Of a stretch of 64,000 nucleotides of DNA, positions 41,065 through 51,773 are shown one piece after another (position 1 is the stretch's first letter; the number at the start of each line of letters is the position of its first letter). A program made the position numbers and the translations under genes. Source of the stretch: Ramlibacter aquaticus (GTDB lineage: Bacteria; Pseudomonadota; Gammaproteobacteria; Burkholderiales; Burkholderiaceae_C); assembly GCF_015159745.1 (NCBI RefSeq), contig NZ_JADDOJ010000005.1, positions 1 to 64,000 of the forward strand, read 5' to 3'. The notes beneath the pieces are model-generated. The model did not search any database and had not been told where the DNA came from. It saw nothing but the letters and a program-made list of their open reading frames with translations.

Positions 41065-41227
41065 TAGAATCGAAAGATCCTGAAGGGGAGTAGCCCCGCC
41101 CGCGCGGCCCACGCGCGGGCTCGGCAAGCCGTCATCACGTGGCCCACGGGCCACCGGTTTGCCGGGCGACGCAACATGCGTTCGCCGGGCAAGACCTTCG
41201 ATACGAACCGGGCGGTTCGCATCGAAG
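41065..41227 (+). promoter_or_regulatory. yybP-ykoY manganese riboswitch with expression-platform hairpin
   Basis: The leader upstream of the TerC-family gene matches the yybP-ykoY (Mn2+) riboswitch. A TAGAAT -10 box (41065-41070) would start RNA near 41077. The conserved segment GAAGGGGAGTAGCC lies at 41082-41095, GCCGTCATCA near 41128-41137, and GCAAGACCTTCG at 41189-41200. GAAGG (41082-41086) can pair with CCTTC (41195-41199) to close the aptamer. A second hairpin, 41196-41209 with 41214-41227 (13 of 14 pairs), uses the same 3' bases, so the two are exclusive. No T tract follows, favouring control of translation or Rho-dependent ending. Confidence 0.88.
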
Positions 41228-41287
41228 TCGCGTCCCCGCGCTGCGCTGCCGCCACCCGGCCCTCGACTGACACGGAGCCTCGCGCAC

Positions 41288-41875
41288 ATGGAGTTCTTTT
41301 CCCCTGCCTGGTGGTCGGCCCTGCTGGCCATCATCCTCATCGACCTGGTCCTGGCCGGCGACAACGCGATCCTGATCGCGCTGGCCGCGCGGGCCCTGCC
41401 GCCCGCGCTGCAGAAGCGCGCCATCGCCTGGGGCACGGTCGGCGCCATCGCCATCCGCTCCCTGATGACGCTGGGCGCGGTCTGGCTGCTCAAGGTCCCC
41501 GGCCTGCTGGCGGTCGGCGGCGCCGCGCTGCTGTGGATCGCCTGGGGGCTGGTGGCCGGGGACGGGGGCGACGAGACGCACGCGCCGCCGCCGGCCACGC
41601 TGGCCGGCGCCATGAAGACCATCATCGTGGCCGACGCGCTCATGGGCATCGACAACGTGCTGGGCGTGGCCGGGGCTGCGCACGGCTCCTTCAGCCTGGT
41701 GCTGATCGGCCTGCTGGTGAGCGTGCCCATCGTCGTCTTCGGCAGCACGACGGTGCTGCGCCTGATGGACCGCTGGCCCTGGCTGGGCAAGGCGGGCGCC
41801 GCGGTGCTGGCCTTCACGGCCCTCAAGATGATCTGGGACGACCCGCTGCTGCAGGGCTGGCTGGGACGCGCCTGA
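41288..41875 (+). CDS. TerC family integral membrane protein (YjbE-like)
   Basis: A 195-residue inner-membrane protein of the TerC family with about six helices. Acidic residues in two related repeats, IDLVLAGDNAILIALAARA and VADALMGIDNVLGVAGAA, are the presumed metal-binding sites. TerC members have been linked to manganese export and metalation of exported enzymes. The yybP-ykoY riboswitch upstream supports a Mn2+ role here. ATG 41288 has CACGGAG about 11 bases upstream. The short YjbE-like form lacks the extra helices of long TerC. Confidence 0.93.
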   Translation: MEFFSPAWWSALLAIILIDLVLAGDNAILIALAARALPPALQKRAIAWGTVGAIAIRSLMTLGAVWLLKVPGLLAVGGAALLWIAWGLVAGDGGDETHAPPPATLAGAMKTIIVADALMGIDNVLGVAGAAHGSFSLVLIGLLVSVPIVVFGSTTVLRLMDRWPWLGKAGAAVLAFTALKMIWDDPLLQGWLGRA

Positions 41876-42236
41876 AGGCCCGCCGGCGCGGGCCCGGTGC
41901 TATGCTGGCGCGATGCTGAAGCTCATCTCCAAGTGGCTGCTCAGCGCGGCGGCGCTGCTCTTCGTGGCCTACCTGTACCCGGGCGTGGAGGTGCGTTCCT
42001 TCGGCTCGGCGCTGATTGCCGCCTTCGTCATCGGCCTGCTCAACAGCGTGCTGCGGCCGGTGCTGGTGGTGCTCACGCTGCCCGTGACGCTGCTCACGCT
42101 GGGCCTGTTCCTGTTCGTGATCAACGCCCTGATGTTCTGGGCGGCGGGCAGCATGCTGGCGGGCTTCCACGTGGCGGGGTTCCTGGCCGCGCTGGTGGGC
42201 TCGCTGATCTATTCGTTCCTGGGCATCGTCATCGAG

Positions 42237-43730
<1,494 letters not shown>

Positions 43731-43784
43731 GGCCCGTATGATGCCTGAGCAAAGTCAATCGCCTGTAAATTCTGGTGCCCGGCC

Positions 43785-44276
43785 ATGTCCCAACCGACCT
43801 CCCCCCTCACCCACTTCGATGCCGCCGGCCAGGCCCACATGGTCGACGTCGGCGGCAAGCCCGCCACGCGCCGCGTGGCCGTGGCCGCCGGCCGCATCCA
43901 CATGTTGCCCGCCACGCTGGCGCTGGTGCAGTCGGGCCAGGCGAAGAAGGGTGACGTGCTGGGGGTGGCGCGCATCGCCGGCATCCAGGGCGCCAAGCGC
44001 ACCAGCGAGCTGATCCCGCTGTGCCACCCGCTGGCCATCACCCGCGTCGCGGTGGACCTGACGGTCGAGCCCGACAGCCACTCGGTGCGCTGCGAGGCGA
44101 CGGTGGAAACCGTGGGCCCGACCGGCGTCGAGATGGAAGCCCTCACCGCGGTGAACGTGGCGCTGCTCACGGTGTACGACATGTGCAAGGCCGTGGACCG
44201 CGGCATGACCATCACCGACGTCAAGGTGCTGGAGAAGCACGGCGGGAAGTCGGGGTCGTGGGTGGCGGCCGCGTGA
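43785..44276 (+). CDS. moaC: Cyclic pyranopterin monophosphate synthase
   Basis: MoaC (163 residues) makes cyclic pyranopterin monophosphate in the first stage of molybdenum-cofactor synthesis. The N-terminus [22 protein letters not shown], the [13 protein letters not shown] motif, [14 protein letters not shown], and [23 protein letters not shown] are all typical (the usual KAVD-K-GM here has Arg). Its stop overlaps the ATG of the next gene (TGATG). Other moa genes are not in the window. Confidence 0.96.
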   Translation: MSQPTSPLTHFDAAGQAHMVDVGGKPATRRVAVAAGRIHMLPATLALVQSGQAKKGDVLGVARIAGIQGAKRTSELIPLCHPLAITRVAVDLTVEPDSHSVRCEATVETVGPTGVEMEALTAVNVALLTVYDMCKAVDRGMTITDVKVLEKHGGKSGSWVAAA

Positions 44277-45079
44277 TGCTGCCGTGGCGCGCAGGGCGGG
44301 GCCTGGTGCTGGCCCTTGCCGCGCTGGCGGAAGGGCCCTTCGCCCTCGCCCAGGCCGCGCCGCCCCAGGTGGTCGATGTCCCCAGCCGCCCCGGCGTGAG
44401 CGTGCGCGTGCTGGCGCAGCAGCCGGCGCAGCCGCGCGCCGTGGTCCTGCTGCTGCCCGGTGGTGACGGCGCGCCGCGCATCGCGGACGACGGCAGCGTG
44501 GGGCGCATGGCCAACAACTTCGTCATCCGCACGCGCGCGCTGTACCTGGCGCAGGGGATTGCGACCGTGGTGGTGGACGCGCCCTCGGACCACGGCCGCC
44601 CGCCCTACCTGGCCGGCTGGCGCCACAGCCCCGAGCACGTGGCCGACCTGGCGGCGGTGCTGCGCTGGGCGGGGCAATGGGCACATGCGCCGGCTTGGCT
44701 GGTGGGCACGAGCCGGGGCACCGAGTCGGCCGCCGAGGCGGCGCTGCGCCTGCAGGGCATGCCCGGACTCGCCGGCCTGGTGCTCACCTCGACCATCCTG
44801 GACGACCCACGCACCACGGCCGTCCCCGAGCTGCCGCTGGACACCTTGCGCCTGCCGGTGCTGGCGGTGCACCACGCCCGCGACACCTGCCGCGTGAGCG
44901 CCTATGCCGACCTGCCACGGCTCATCGTCCGCCTGCCCACCGGCGTGCCCGGCCAAGTGCGGGTCGTGCAGGGCGGCACCTCCACCGGCGACGCGTGCCG
45001 CGCCATGGCCTGGCACGGCTTCAACGGCGCGGAGCCGGAGGTGGTGCGCGAGATCGCCGCCTGGATCCTCGCGCACTGA
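44276..45079 (+). CDS. Secreted alpha/beta hydrolase
   Basis: A 267-residue alpha/beta-hydrolase-fold protein with an N-terminal signal peptide ending about ALAQAAP. The nucleophile elbow is GTSRGTES (G-x-S-x-G), the oxyanion region LLLPGGDGAP, an Asp candidate in VHHARDTC and a C-terminal His in MAWHGFNGAE. Two or more Cys in HARDTC and GDACR could form a disulfide. The substrate is unknown. ATG 44276 overlaps the moaC stop, so translation is probably coupled, although a role in molybdenum metabolism is not implied. Confidence 0.82.
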   Translation: MLPWRAGRGLVLALAALAEGPFALAQAAPPQVVDVPSRPGVSVRVLAQQPAQPRAVVLLLPGGDGAPRIADDGSVGRMANNFVIRTRALYLAQGIATVVVDAPSDHGRPPYLAGWRHSPEHVADLAAVLRWAGQWAHAPAWLVGTSRGTESAAEAALRLQGMPGLAGLVLTSTILDDPRTTAVPELPLDTLRLPVLAVHHARDTCRVSAYADLPRLIVRLPTGVPGQVRVVQGGTSTGDACRAMAWHGFNGAEPEVVREIAAWILAH

Positions 45080-45089
45080 GGACCGCGAT

Positions 45090-46736
45090 TCAGTCGCCGG
45101 CCGACGCGCCGCGCAGCGGCTTGTGGTTCTCCTCCCGCCAGTCCTCGTAGTCCTTGGGAAACGCCGCCTTCAGGCGTTGCAGCAGCTGCAGCGCTTCCTC
45201 GTTGCGGCCCAGCATGACGTCGGCCTCGATCGCCTTCAGCGCCACCCGCGGCTCGGGCGAGTAATGCAGCGCATCCAGCGCCATCGTTCGCTGCGTGGCG
45301 GCGTTGGCGCGGGTGAGCTCGGTGGTGGTGAGGTCGGCGAAGCGCGCCTGCGGCCCGAACAGCCAGGACACCCGGGCCGCGGCCATCGGGTCTTCGCGCC
45401 ACTGCGGCTGGCGCTCCTCGGGCGCGAGGTAGACCTGGCTCACGCGCTGGTAGTCCCAGGCGGCGAACCCGGCCGCGGCCAGGGCCGCCAGGCCCAGGGC
45501 CACGCGCACCGCGGCAGCGGGCGACAGCGGGCGTTCGGTGCCACCGGCCTGGCCGCCCGGCCGCGCGCACAAGAGCCCGAGGGCCGCGCCCGCCGCGATC
45601 TGGAAGGGCGCATACCAGAGCGGGTATTCCACCAGGCTGTGCAAGCCGATGGCGAGCAGCACGCCCCAGGCCATCTGCCGCGCCGTGTCGGCCTCGGCCA
45701 GCGGGCGGCCGCGCCACAGGCCCCAGGCGATGGCGGCACAGACGGCCAGGGCCAGCGGCAGGCCCAGCTCCACCGCCAGGTGCAGCGGCAGGTCGTGGGC
45801 GTTGTCCAGGATGTCGCAGAACCGCGGGCCCGGGTACAGCGTCATGAAATGCGCGTAGTCCAGCTCGCCCCAGCCCCAGCCCAGCCAGGGGCGCTGGGCG
45901 ATCAGGTGGACCACGTTGGAATACAGCACGCGACGGCTCGAACAGCTGTTCACCGAGGCCACGCGTTCCCACAAGGCGGTGCCGCTGCCGCCAACGGCGG
46001 CCAGCAGCAGCGGCAGCGCGATCGCCGCCGCGGCATAGGCCAGCACCATCACGCTCCACTGCAGGCCGCGCTCACGGCGCGGGCCGGGCCAGGCGACCGC
46101 CAGCGCGCCGATGGCCAGCAGCTGCAGCAGCCCGGTTCGCGAGGTGGTCGCCGCGCTGCCGGCCGCCAGCACCGCGCCGGCCAGCCAGGGCAGCAGGCGG
46201 TGGCGTGAACGCGGCGCGAACCAGAGCAGGGTGGCCATGCCGATGCTGGTGAGCGTGGCGAACTGGTTGCGCTGGCGCAGGTTGGCGTAGGCCTCGCCCA
46301 GGGCGGCGTTGCTCACCCAGCCGATGCGCCCCTGCGTGAAGCCGAAGTACTGGCCTAGCGCGATCAGGGTGCTGAGCAGCGAGGCGGCCAGCCAGGCCCC
46401 GGCCAGCACGCGCAGGAAGCGCGCGTCCTGCGCGCCGGCTGCCGCCACGCACGCGCTGGCGGCGATGATCGCGCAGCCCGCGGCCAGGCCCAGGGTCTCG
46501 GGCGCCAGGCCGCTGCGCAGGAAGGCCCAGGCCGGCACGCCCGCCAGCACCAGGGCCAGCAGGGGCGCGACGCGACCGGCCGGCGACAGGGCCAGCGCAA
46601 GCGCGGTGCAGGCCGCGCCCAGCAACCAGGGCTGCACCCAGGAGGACGGCCCCCCCGCATAAGGCGTGAGCCAGGGCAGCAGCAGGCACAAGCCCAGGGC
46701 CGCCCAGCGCGGCGAAGCCAGCACCGTGGTGTTCAC
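45090..46736 (-). CDS. O-antigen ligase/PglL-like membrane glycosyl ligase
   Basis: A polytopic membrane protein of 548 residues, with about a dozen hydrophobic helices and a Wzy_C-type periplasmic loop, FCDILDNAHDLPLHLAVELG, in which His and the acidic ELG are typical of WaaL/PglL ligases. A hydrophilic C-terminal part (about 440-548) resembles the PglL-associated C-terminal domain. Such proteins transfer lipid-linked glycans to LPS core or to pilin. GTG 46736 overlaps the GT4 stop (GTGA). The nearby pilin genes favour a pilin O-oligosaccharyltransferase; an O-antigen ligase remains possible. Confidence 0.85.
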   Translation of the reverse strand: MNTTVLASPRWAALGLCLLLPWLTPYAGGPSSWVQPWLLGAACTALALALSPAGRVAPLLALVLAGVPAWAFLRSGLAPETLGLAAGCAIIAASACVAAAGAQDARFLRVLAGAWLAASLLSTLIALGQYFGFTQGRIGWVSNAALGEAYANLRQRNQFATLTSIGMATLLWFAPRSRHRLLPWLAGAVLAAGSAATTSRTGLLQLLAIGALAVAWPGPRRERGLQWSVMVLAYAAAAIALPLLLAAVGGSGTALWERVASVNSCSSRRVLYSNVVHLIAQRPWLGWGWGELDYAHFMTLYPGPRFCDILDNAHDLPLHLAVELGLPLALAVCAAIAWGLWRGRPLAEADTARQMAWGVLLAIGLHSLVEYPLWYAPFQIAAGAALGLLCARPGGQAGGTERPLSPAAAVRVALGLAALAAAGFAAWDYQRVSQVYLAPEERQPQWREDPMAAARVSWLFGPQARFADLTTTELTRANAATQRTMALDALHYSPEPRVALKAIEADVMLGRNEEALQLLQRLKAAFPKDYEDWREENHKPLRGASAGD

Positions 46737-47986
46737 GGCTGCGCCCATCCGCGCACGAAGGGCAGCGGGTCGGCGGCCGGGCCGTCGCACAACCGGGACT
46801 CCAGCGCCCGCGGGTCCTGCTTCCAGGCGTCCCAGCCCTGCGCGACGCAATCGCGGAACTCGCGCTGGAAGCGCGCCTCGCTGAAGCCTTCGGCGAATTC
46901 ACGGCAGGCGTGCGGGTCGAACACGGGGCCCGCGTCCTCGAAGGCCTGCACCGCGGCCGCCAGCGAGGCGGCGGTCTGCTCGGGGAAGTGCAGGCCCGTG
47001 GGCGCTTCGGCTGCGCCGCCCAGCGGCCGCAGGGTCTCCAGCGAGCCGCCGGCGCCATAGGCGATGACGGGCGTGCCGCAGGCCTGCGCCTCCACCGGGG
47101 AGATGCCGAAGTCCTCGTGCGCGGCGAACAGGAAGGCGCGCGCCGATTGCAGGGCCGCCTCCACCGCCTCGTCCGGCAGGCGGCCGCGCAGCTCCACGTT
47201 GGGCGGGCAGCGGCGGCGCAGGGCCGGCATCTCGGGGCCGTCGCCGATCACGACCAGCTTGCGCGAGGGCATCTGGCGGAAGGCCTCCAGCATCAGGTCG
47301 ATGCGCTTGTAGTTCACCAGGCGCGACACCGTCACGTAATGGTCTTCCTTGTGCGTTTCCATGCGCAGCCGCTCCACGCGCACGGCGGGGTAGATCAGGC
47401 GCGACGGCCGGCGGTAGGTGCGCCAGATGCGCTGCTGCACGTGGCGCGAGATGGCGACGAACAGGTCCACGTTGTTGGCGGTCTGCCGGTCCCAGGCCCG
47501 CAGGCGCTTGAACAGCAGGCGGGCCAGCCAACCCTTGGCGCCGCGGTCCAGGCCGTAGTCGCGCAGGTACTCGCGGTGCAGGTCCCAGGCGTAGCGCATG
47601 GGCGAGTAGACATAGCTCACGTGGAACTGGTCGGCCCGCGTGAGCACGCCCTTGGCGAAGGCGTGGGAGCTGGACACCACGATGTCGGCATCGCCCACGT
47701 CATGGCTTTCCACCGCGAGCGCGGTGACCGGCAGGTAGTTCCAGAAGCGGCGGGCGACGGCCGGGGCGTTCTGCAGGAAGGTCGTGCGGATCGGGCCGGC
47801 CGCGGCCAGGCGCTGGCGGTCGGCGGCCGAGAGGTGGTCGATGGTCGCGAAGGCCTGAGCGCCGGGGAAGCAGGCGAGGATCAGGCGGAACGCGTCCTCG
47901 GAACCGCCCCATTCGGTCAGCCACTCGTGCACGCAGGCCACGCGCGCATCACGGCGGGCGGTGGCGGGCAGGGCGGCTTCGGGCAT
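46733..47986 (-). CDS. Glycosyltransferase family 4
   Basis: A cytoplasmic or membrane-associated GT-B glycosyltransferase of 417 residues. The C-terminal donor-binding domain has YPAVRVERLRM, HKEDHYVTVSRLVNYKRIDLMLEAF, VVIGDGPEMPAL and the E-x7-E motif HEDFGISPVEAQACGTPVIAYGAGG. The N-terminal HEWLTEWGGSEDAF is the sugar-acceptor loop. Resembles GTs that add mannose or related sugars to lipid carriers. ATG 47986 sits seven bases after a CACAAT box (47994-47999, minus). It is cotranscribed with the ligase gene. Confidence 0.9.
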   Translation of the reverse strand: MPEAALPATARRDARVACVHEWLTEWGGSEDAFRLILACFPGAQAFATIDHLSAADRQRLAAAGPIRTTFLQNAPAVARRFWNYLPVTALAVESHDVGDADIVVSSSHAFAKGVLTRADQFHVSYVYSPMRYAWDLHREYLRDYGLDRGAKGWLARLLFKRLRAWDRQTANNVDLFVAISRHVQQRIWRTYRRPSRLIYPAVRVERLRMETHKEDHYVTVSRLVNYKRIDLMLEAFRQMPSRKLVVIGDGPEMPALRRRCPPNVELRGRLPDEAVEAALQSARAFLFAAHEDFGISPVEAQACGTPVIAYGAGGSLETLRPLGGAAEAPTGLHFPEQTAASLAAAVQAFEDAGPVFDPHACREFAEGFSEARFQREFRDCVAQGWDAWKQDPRALESRLCDGPAADPLPFVRGWAQP

Positions 47987-48086
47987 GGGCGCTATTGTGG
48001 CCGAGGCGGGGGCCCCTTCCGTTGCGCCCGCCCCGCGCGGCGGACGATGGGCGTCGTGGGCGGAGTGCCGCTTATCATGGCCCGCC

Positions 48087-49067
48087 ATGAAGGTGCTCCT
48101 GTGGAAGATCGGCGCGCTGGGCGACGTGCTCATGACGACGCCGCTGGTGCGCCAGCTCCGTCGCGGCTGGCCCCAGGCGCGCATCGAGTACCTGGTGGGT
48201 CAGGCCTCGCGCGCGGCCATCGAGGGCAACCCGCAGCTGGACGCGGTCCGCAGCTTCGACGACGCGACGCTGTTCCGCACCCGGCCGGCCGGGCTGCCGG
48301 CCATCGTGCGGGCACTGCGCGGCTACGACGCCGTGTTCGTCCTGGACAAGCACTGGATCTTCGCCCTGCTCGCGGGCGCGGCGGGCGCGCCCTTGCGCAT
48401 CGGGTTCCGCCGCCGCGCCGTCGATGCGATGGGCCTGACCCGGCACGTGCCCTACGGCGCACTGCGCCACGAGGTGCACGCCTACCTGGACCTGGCCGAG
48501 GCGGCGGGCCTGCCGGTCGACCGCGACGACCTGGCGCTCGAATTCGGCGGCGCCGTGGCGGCGGACCTGGCACCGGGCACCACGGTGCTGGTGAACAGCG
48601 GCGGGGCCAACCCCCACGAGGACTCCTCGGTGCGGCGCATGCCCGACCCACTGTTCGCGGGTCTGGTGCAGGCCTGCGCCGCGCAGGGGCCCGTCGCCTT
48701 CCTGGGTTCCGCGGCCGAGGCGGCGTACTACGAGCGCTTCGCCGGACCGGCCACGACCAACCTGTGCGGCCGCACCTCGATCCGCGAGGCGGCGGGTGCG
48801 TTGCGGTCGGCGGCGCGCGTCATCACCACCGACACCGGGCTCATGCACCTGGCCGCCGCCGTGAACCCCCGGGTGCTGGCGGTGTTCGGCCCCACGCACC
48901 CGGCCCGCAAGTGCCCGCCGGGCGCGCAGTGGGTCTGGCGCGATGCGCTGCGCTACGATGCCGCCTACGAAGTCTCCGGCCGCGTGCCGCGAGCCCGCTT
49001 CTTCGAAACCATGCAGGTCGAACACATCCTCCATGCAGCCGGCCTGATCGCGCCCACCCATGGCTGA
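48087..49067 (+). CDS. Glycosyltransferase family 9 (heptosyltransferase-like)
   Basis: A 326-residue GT-B enzyme of family 9, which includes LPS heptosyltransferases WaaC/WaaF/WaaQ. Features: MKVLLWKIGALGDVLMTTPLVRQLRRGWP at the N-terminus (acceptor loop GALGDVLMTTP), and TTDTGLMHLAAAVNPRVLAVFGPTHP near the C-terminus (donor ADP-heptose loop). TATCAT at 48073-48078 is eight bases before the ATG, suggesting a short leader. Its end overlaps the ABC transporter start by eight bases. ADP-heptose could come from the RfaE2 step at 35 kb. Confidence 0.9.
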   Translation: MKVLLWKIGALGDVLMTTPLVRQLRRGWPQARIEYLVGQASRAAIEGNPQLDAVRSFDDATLFRTRPAGLPAIVRALRGYDAVFVLDKHWIFALLAGAAGAPLRIGFRRRAVDAMGLTRHVPYGALRHEVHAYLDLAEAAGLPVDRDDLALEFGGAVAADLAPGTTVLVNSGGANPHEDSSVRRMPDPLFAGLVQACAAQGPVAFLGSAAEAAYYERFAGPATTNLCGRTSIREAAGALRSAARVITTDTGLMHLAAAVNPRVLAVFGPTHPARKCPPGAQWVWRDALRYDAAYEVSGRVPRARFFETMQVEHILHAAGLIAPTHG

Positions 49068-50853
49068 CGCGACGCCGTCCGGCGCCGCTGCCGACTCCTC
49101 CGTCCTCTCGAAGTACAGGCGGGTCTGGGCCCAGCTGCCGCCGCGCCTGCGCGCCAGCGCCGCCGTGCTGATGCTGGGCAACGTGGCGGGCGCCGCCCTG
49201 GAAGTCGCGGGGCTGGCCCTGCTCACGGCGCTGATGTCGGCGATCACGCCCGGCGCCAGCGGCACGGCCAGCCCCTGGATGCAGGCCCTGCTGCGGGCGC
49301 TGGACCCCGGCGACCCCGTGCAGCAGGCACTGCGGCTGGTGGCCGCCTGCGCGGCCGTGTTTGCGCTCAAGAACATCTTCATGGCCGCCCTGGCCTGGCT
49401 GGAAGCCAGCTTCGCTTTCCACTTGCAGGCCTTCCTGTCCGACCGCGTGCTGCACAACCTGCTCGTTCAGGACTACGAGCAGGCGGCGCGGCGCTCACCC
49501 GCCGTGCAGCTGAACCTGATGACCAGCGAGATGCAGACGCTGGTCTTCGCCGTCGCCCTGCCCACGCTGACCTTCGTCTCCGAACTGCTGCTGATGCTGG
49601 CCGTGGTCGGGTTCCTGTTCTGGGCCGAGCCCACGCTGACGGCGGCCGTGGTGGGCATTGTCGGCATCGCCGTGGCGGTGCTGATGCGGGCCAGCCGGCG
49701 CGCCGTGGGCACGCTGGGGCGCCAGCGCCAGCGCATCGAGGACGAGCGCACCCGCCGGCTGCGCGAAGTGGTCGACCACCTGCGCGAGGTGCACGTCTAC
49801 CGCGCAGCCCAGGAGGCCCGGCGCCGCCTGCGCACCAACGGCGACGAGCTCGCACGCATCCTGCGCGCGTTCCAGATGCTGTCCACCGGGCCGCGCTTCG
49901 TGCTCGAACTCGTGCTGGTCGGGGTGCTGCTGGGCGCGGTGCTGATCGGCCTGCAAGGTGCCACCCGGCATGCGCTCATCGTCAGCGTGGGCGTGTTCGC
50001 CGCCTCTGGCTTCCGCCTGCTGATCGGCGCGAACCGCCTGATCATGAGCGCCCAGGGCATCCGCTTCGGCCAGTTCGCGTTCGCCCGCATCCTGGGTGAC
50101 CTGGAGGCCGTGGGCCGGGACGGGCCCGCCACGGCGGCCCTGCCCCTGCCCGCCACCCTGCAGCCCGCCCCGCGGGCCCTGGCGCTGGCCGGGGCCAGCT
50201 ACGGCTATCCCGGCGGGCCGCCGCTGCTGCAAGGCCTGGACCTGGCGCTTGCGCCCGGCGAGATGGTGGGCATACGCGGGGGCTCCGGCATGGGCAAGAC
50301 CACCCTGCTGGAACTGTTCGCGGGTCTGCGCCAGGCCTCGGCCGGCCACCTGCTGCTGGACGGGCGACCGGTCGCCGACCCGGCCCGCGACATCTTCCCG
50401 GCGGTGGGCTACCTCGGGCAGAGCCCGGCCGTCTTCAGCGATTCGGTGCGGCGCAATGTGGCCTACGGCTGCGCCGACGAGGCGATCGACGATGCGCGCG
50501 TCTGGTCCGCGCTGGCACGCGCCCACCTGGAGGCGCACGTGCGCACGCTCCCCGGCGGCCTGGACGCCGAGATCGGCCGCGACGGCGTGCAGTTCTCCGG
50601 CGGCCAGGCGCAGCGCCTGGCACTGGCCCGGGCGCTGTACGCCGGGCGCCGCTTCCTGCTGCTGGACGAACCGACCTCGGCGCTGGACGGCCCGACCGAG
50701 GCCGACGTGATCGCGACGCTGGTCGAACTCTCGCGCGAGTGCGGCCTGCTGCTGGTCTCGCACCGCCCCGCGCCGCTGCAGGCCTGCACGCGGGTGTACG
50801 AACTGCAGCAGGGCCGGCTGCAGCCGGTGGGCCTGGCGGACCTCAGGCCATGA
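49060..50853 (+). CDS. ABC exporter, fused permease and ATPase (MsbA/PglK-like)
   Basis: A 597-residue half-transporter: six-helix membrane domain (about 20-330) and nucleotide-binding domain (about 365-590) with Walker A GGSGMGKTTLLELFAG, signature FSGGQAQRLALARALY, Walker B FLLLDEPTSALD and the H-loop LLVSHRPAP. As a type IV exporter near glycosyltransferases it is a candidate flippase for a lipid-linked sugar, like PglK; MsbA-type lipid export is an alternative. Start overlaps the GT9 gene by eight bases; its end overlaps the converging gene by 11 bases. Confidence 0.9.
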   Translation: MADATPSGAAADSSVLSKYRRVWAQLPPRLRASAAVLMLGNVAGAALEVAGLALLTALMSAITPGASGTASPWMQALLRALDPGDPVQQALRLVAACAAVFALKNIFMAALAWLEASFAFHLQAFLSDRVLHNLLVQDYEQAARRSPAVQLNLMTSEMQTLVFAVALPTLTFVSELLLMLAVVGFLFWAEPTLTAAVVGIVGIAVAVLMRASRRAVGTLGRQRQRIEDERTRRLREVVDHLREVHVYRAAQEARRRLRTNGDELARILRAFQMLSTGPRFVLELVLVGVLLGAVLIGLQGATRHALIVSVGVFAASGFRLLIGANRLIMSAQGIRFGQFAFARILGDLEAVGRDGPATAALPLPATLQPAPRALALAGASYGYPGGPPLLQGLDLALAPGEMVGIRGGSGMGKTTLLELFAGLRQASAGHLLLDGRPVADPARDIFPAVGYLGQSPAVFSDSVRRNVAYGCADEAIDDARVWSALARAHLEAHVRTLPGGLDAEIGRDGVQFSGGQAQRLALARALYAGRRFLLLDEPTSALDGPTEADVIATLVELSRECGLLLVSHRPAPLQACTRVYELQQGRLQPVGLADLRP

Positions 50854-51739
50854 GACGCCGCACCAGCAGCTCGAACTGGGGCTGGTAGCAGAAGTCGTAG
50901 CCCTGCGGCCCCTCGGGGATGACGTTGGGACAGAGGTGGCAGACCTCGAGCAGGCGCCGCACCTTCAGCGCCTCGGCCACGGAGAAGGGGAAGCTCTGGT
51001 TGCCGATGAACAGGCGGGCACCCGCGATCACCCGGGCCAGCTCCAGGAAGTCGCGCACCGGCTGGTACTCCAGCCTGGGAATGCGCTGGCGCATCTCGGC
51101 GAATTCGGCCTCGACGCCCACGAACACCACCCGGGGGTAAGCCGACAGGAAAGCGTGGTCGATGGACGGCGCGTGATAGCGCTGGCTGCGCGCCAGCACG
51201 ATCGCGTCCGAGAACTCCGCAGCCGGGTCGGCGAACAGCCAGGGCTGGCCCAGGTCGGCATTGACCGCGAAGGTCAGGAAGTACCAGCGCGCGATGTGGC
51301 CGCTTTGCTGCGGGAAGGGGTAGTCGCGCATGCGGTCCATGTCCCAGTCCACCGCCTGCCCCGGTTGCCAGACTTCGCATGCGGCGACACCCGGCTGCGC
51401 GGCCAGCAGCGGGCGCAGCCTGTCGAACATGGCCTGGTTGAAGGTGACATTGCCCAGCGGATGGGCCCGCTTGCCGTAGTAGGCCGGCGTGTCCAGCTTC
51501 AGGTGCAAGGACAGGGGCAGTCCGGCGGCGAGCGAACGCATGGCAGGCAGCGCGTAGACGATGTCGCCGGCATTGCCGCTGTGCTTGAAGCGCGCCTGGC
51601 CCGTGCACTGCACCTCCAGCACCGGCGGCACCACGCGCTTCAGATTGGCCGTGTACAGCCGCGACTTCAGGTCCTCGAACATCGAGAAGGCGTAGCTCAC
51701 GCTGCGCTGCGGCAGGGATCCGGGCTTCAGCAGGGGCAT
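50843..51739 (-). CDS. GT-B-like protein of unknown function
   Basis: A 298-residue cytoplasmic protein I cannot name. The first third has GNAGDIVYALPAMRSLAAGL, which mirrors the GDxLxxLPA start of GT9 enzymes, and the last third has GARLFIGNQSFPFSVAEALKVRRLLEVC, like the end-of-donor loop of GT-B glycosyltransferases, here with Asn-Gln in the place of Asp-Thr. It is probably a glycan-related transferase or epimerase-like relative. It is 34 bases downstream of the split membrane protein and cotranscribed with it. Confidence 0.65.
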   Translation of the reverse strand: MPLLKPGSLPQRSVSYAFSMFEDLKSRLYTANLKRVVPPVLEVQCTGQARFKHSGNAGDIVYALPAMRSLAAGLPLSLHLKLDTPAYYGKRAHPLGNVTFNQAMFDRLRPLLAAQPGVAACEVWQPGQAVDWDMDRMRDYPFPQQSGHIARWYFLTFAVNADLGQPWLFADPAAEFSDAIVLARSQRYHAPSIDHAFLSAYPRVVFVGVEAEFAEMRQRIPRLEYQPVRDFLELARVIAGARLFIGNQSFPFSVAEALKVRRLLEVCHLCPNVIPEGPQGYDFCYQPQFELLVRRLMA

Positions 51740-51773
51740 GCTTGTCTCCTCGGGCGCCGTTGCGCCAGCGGGC

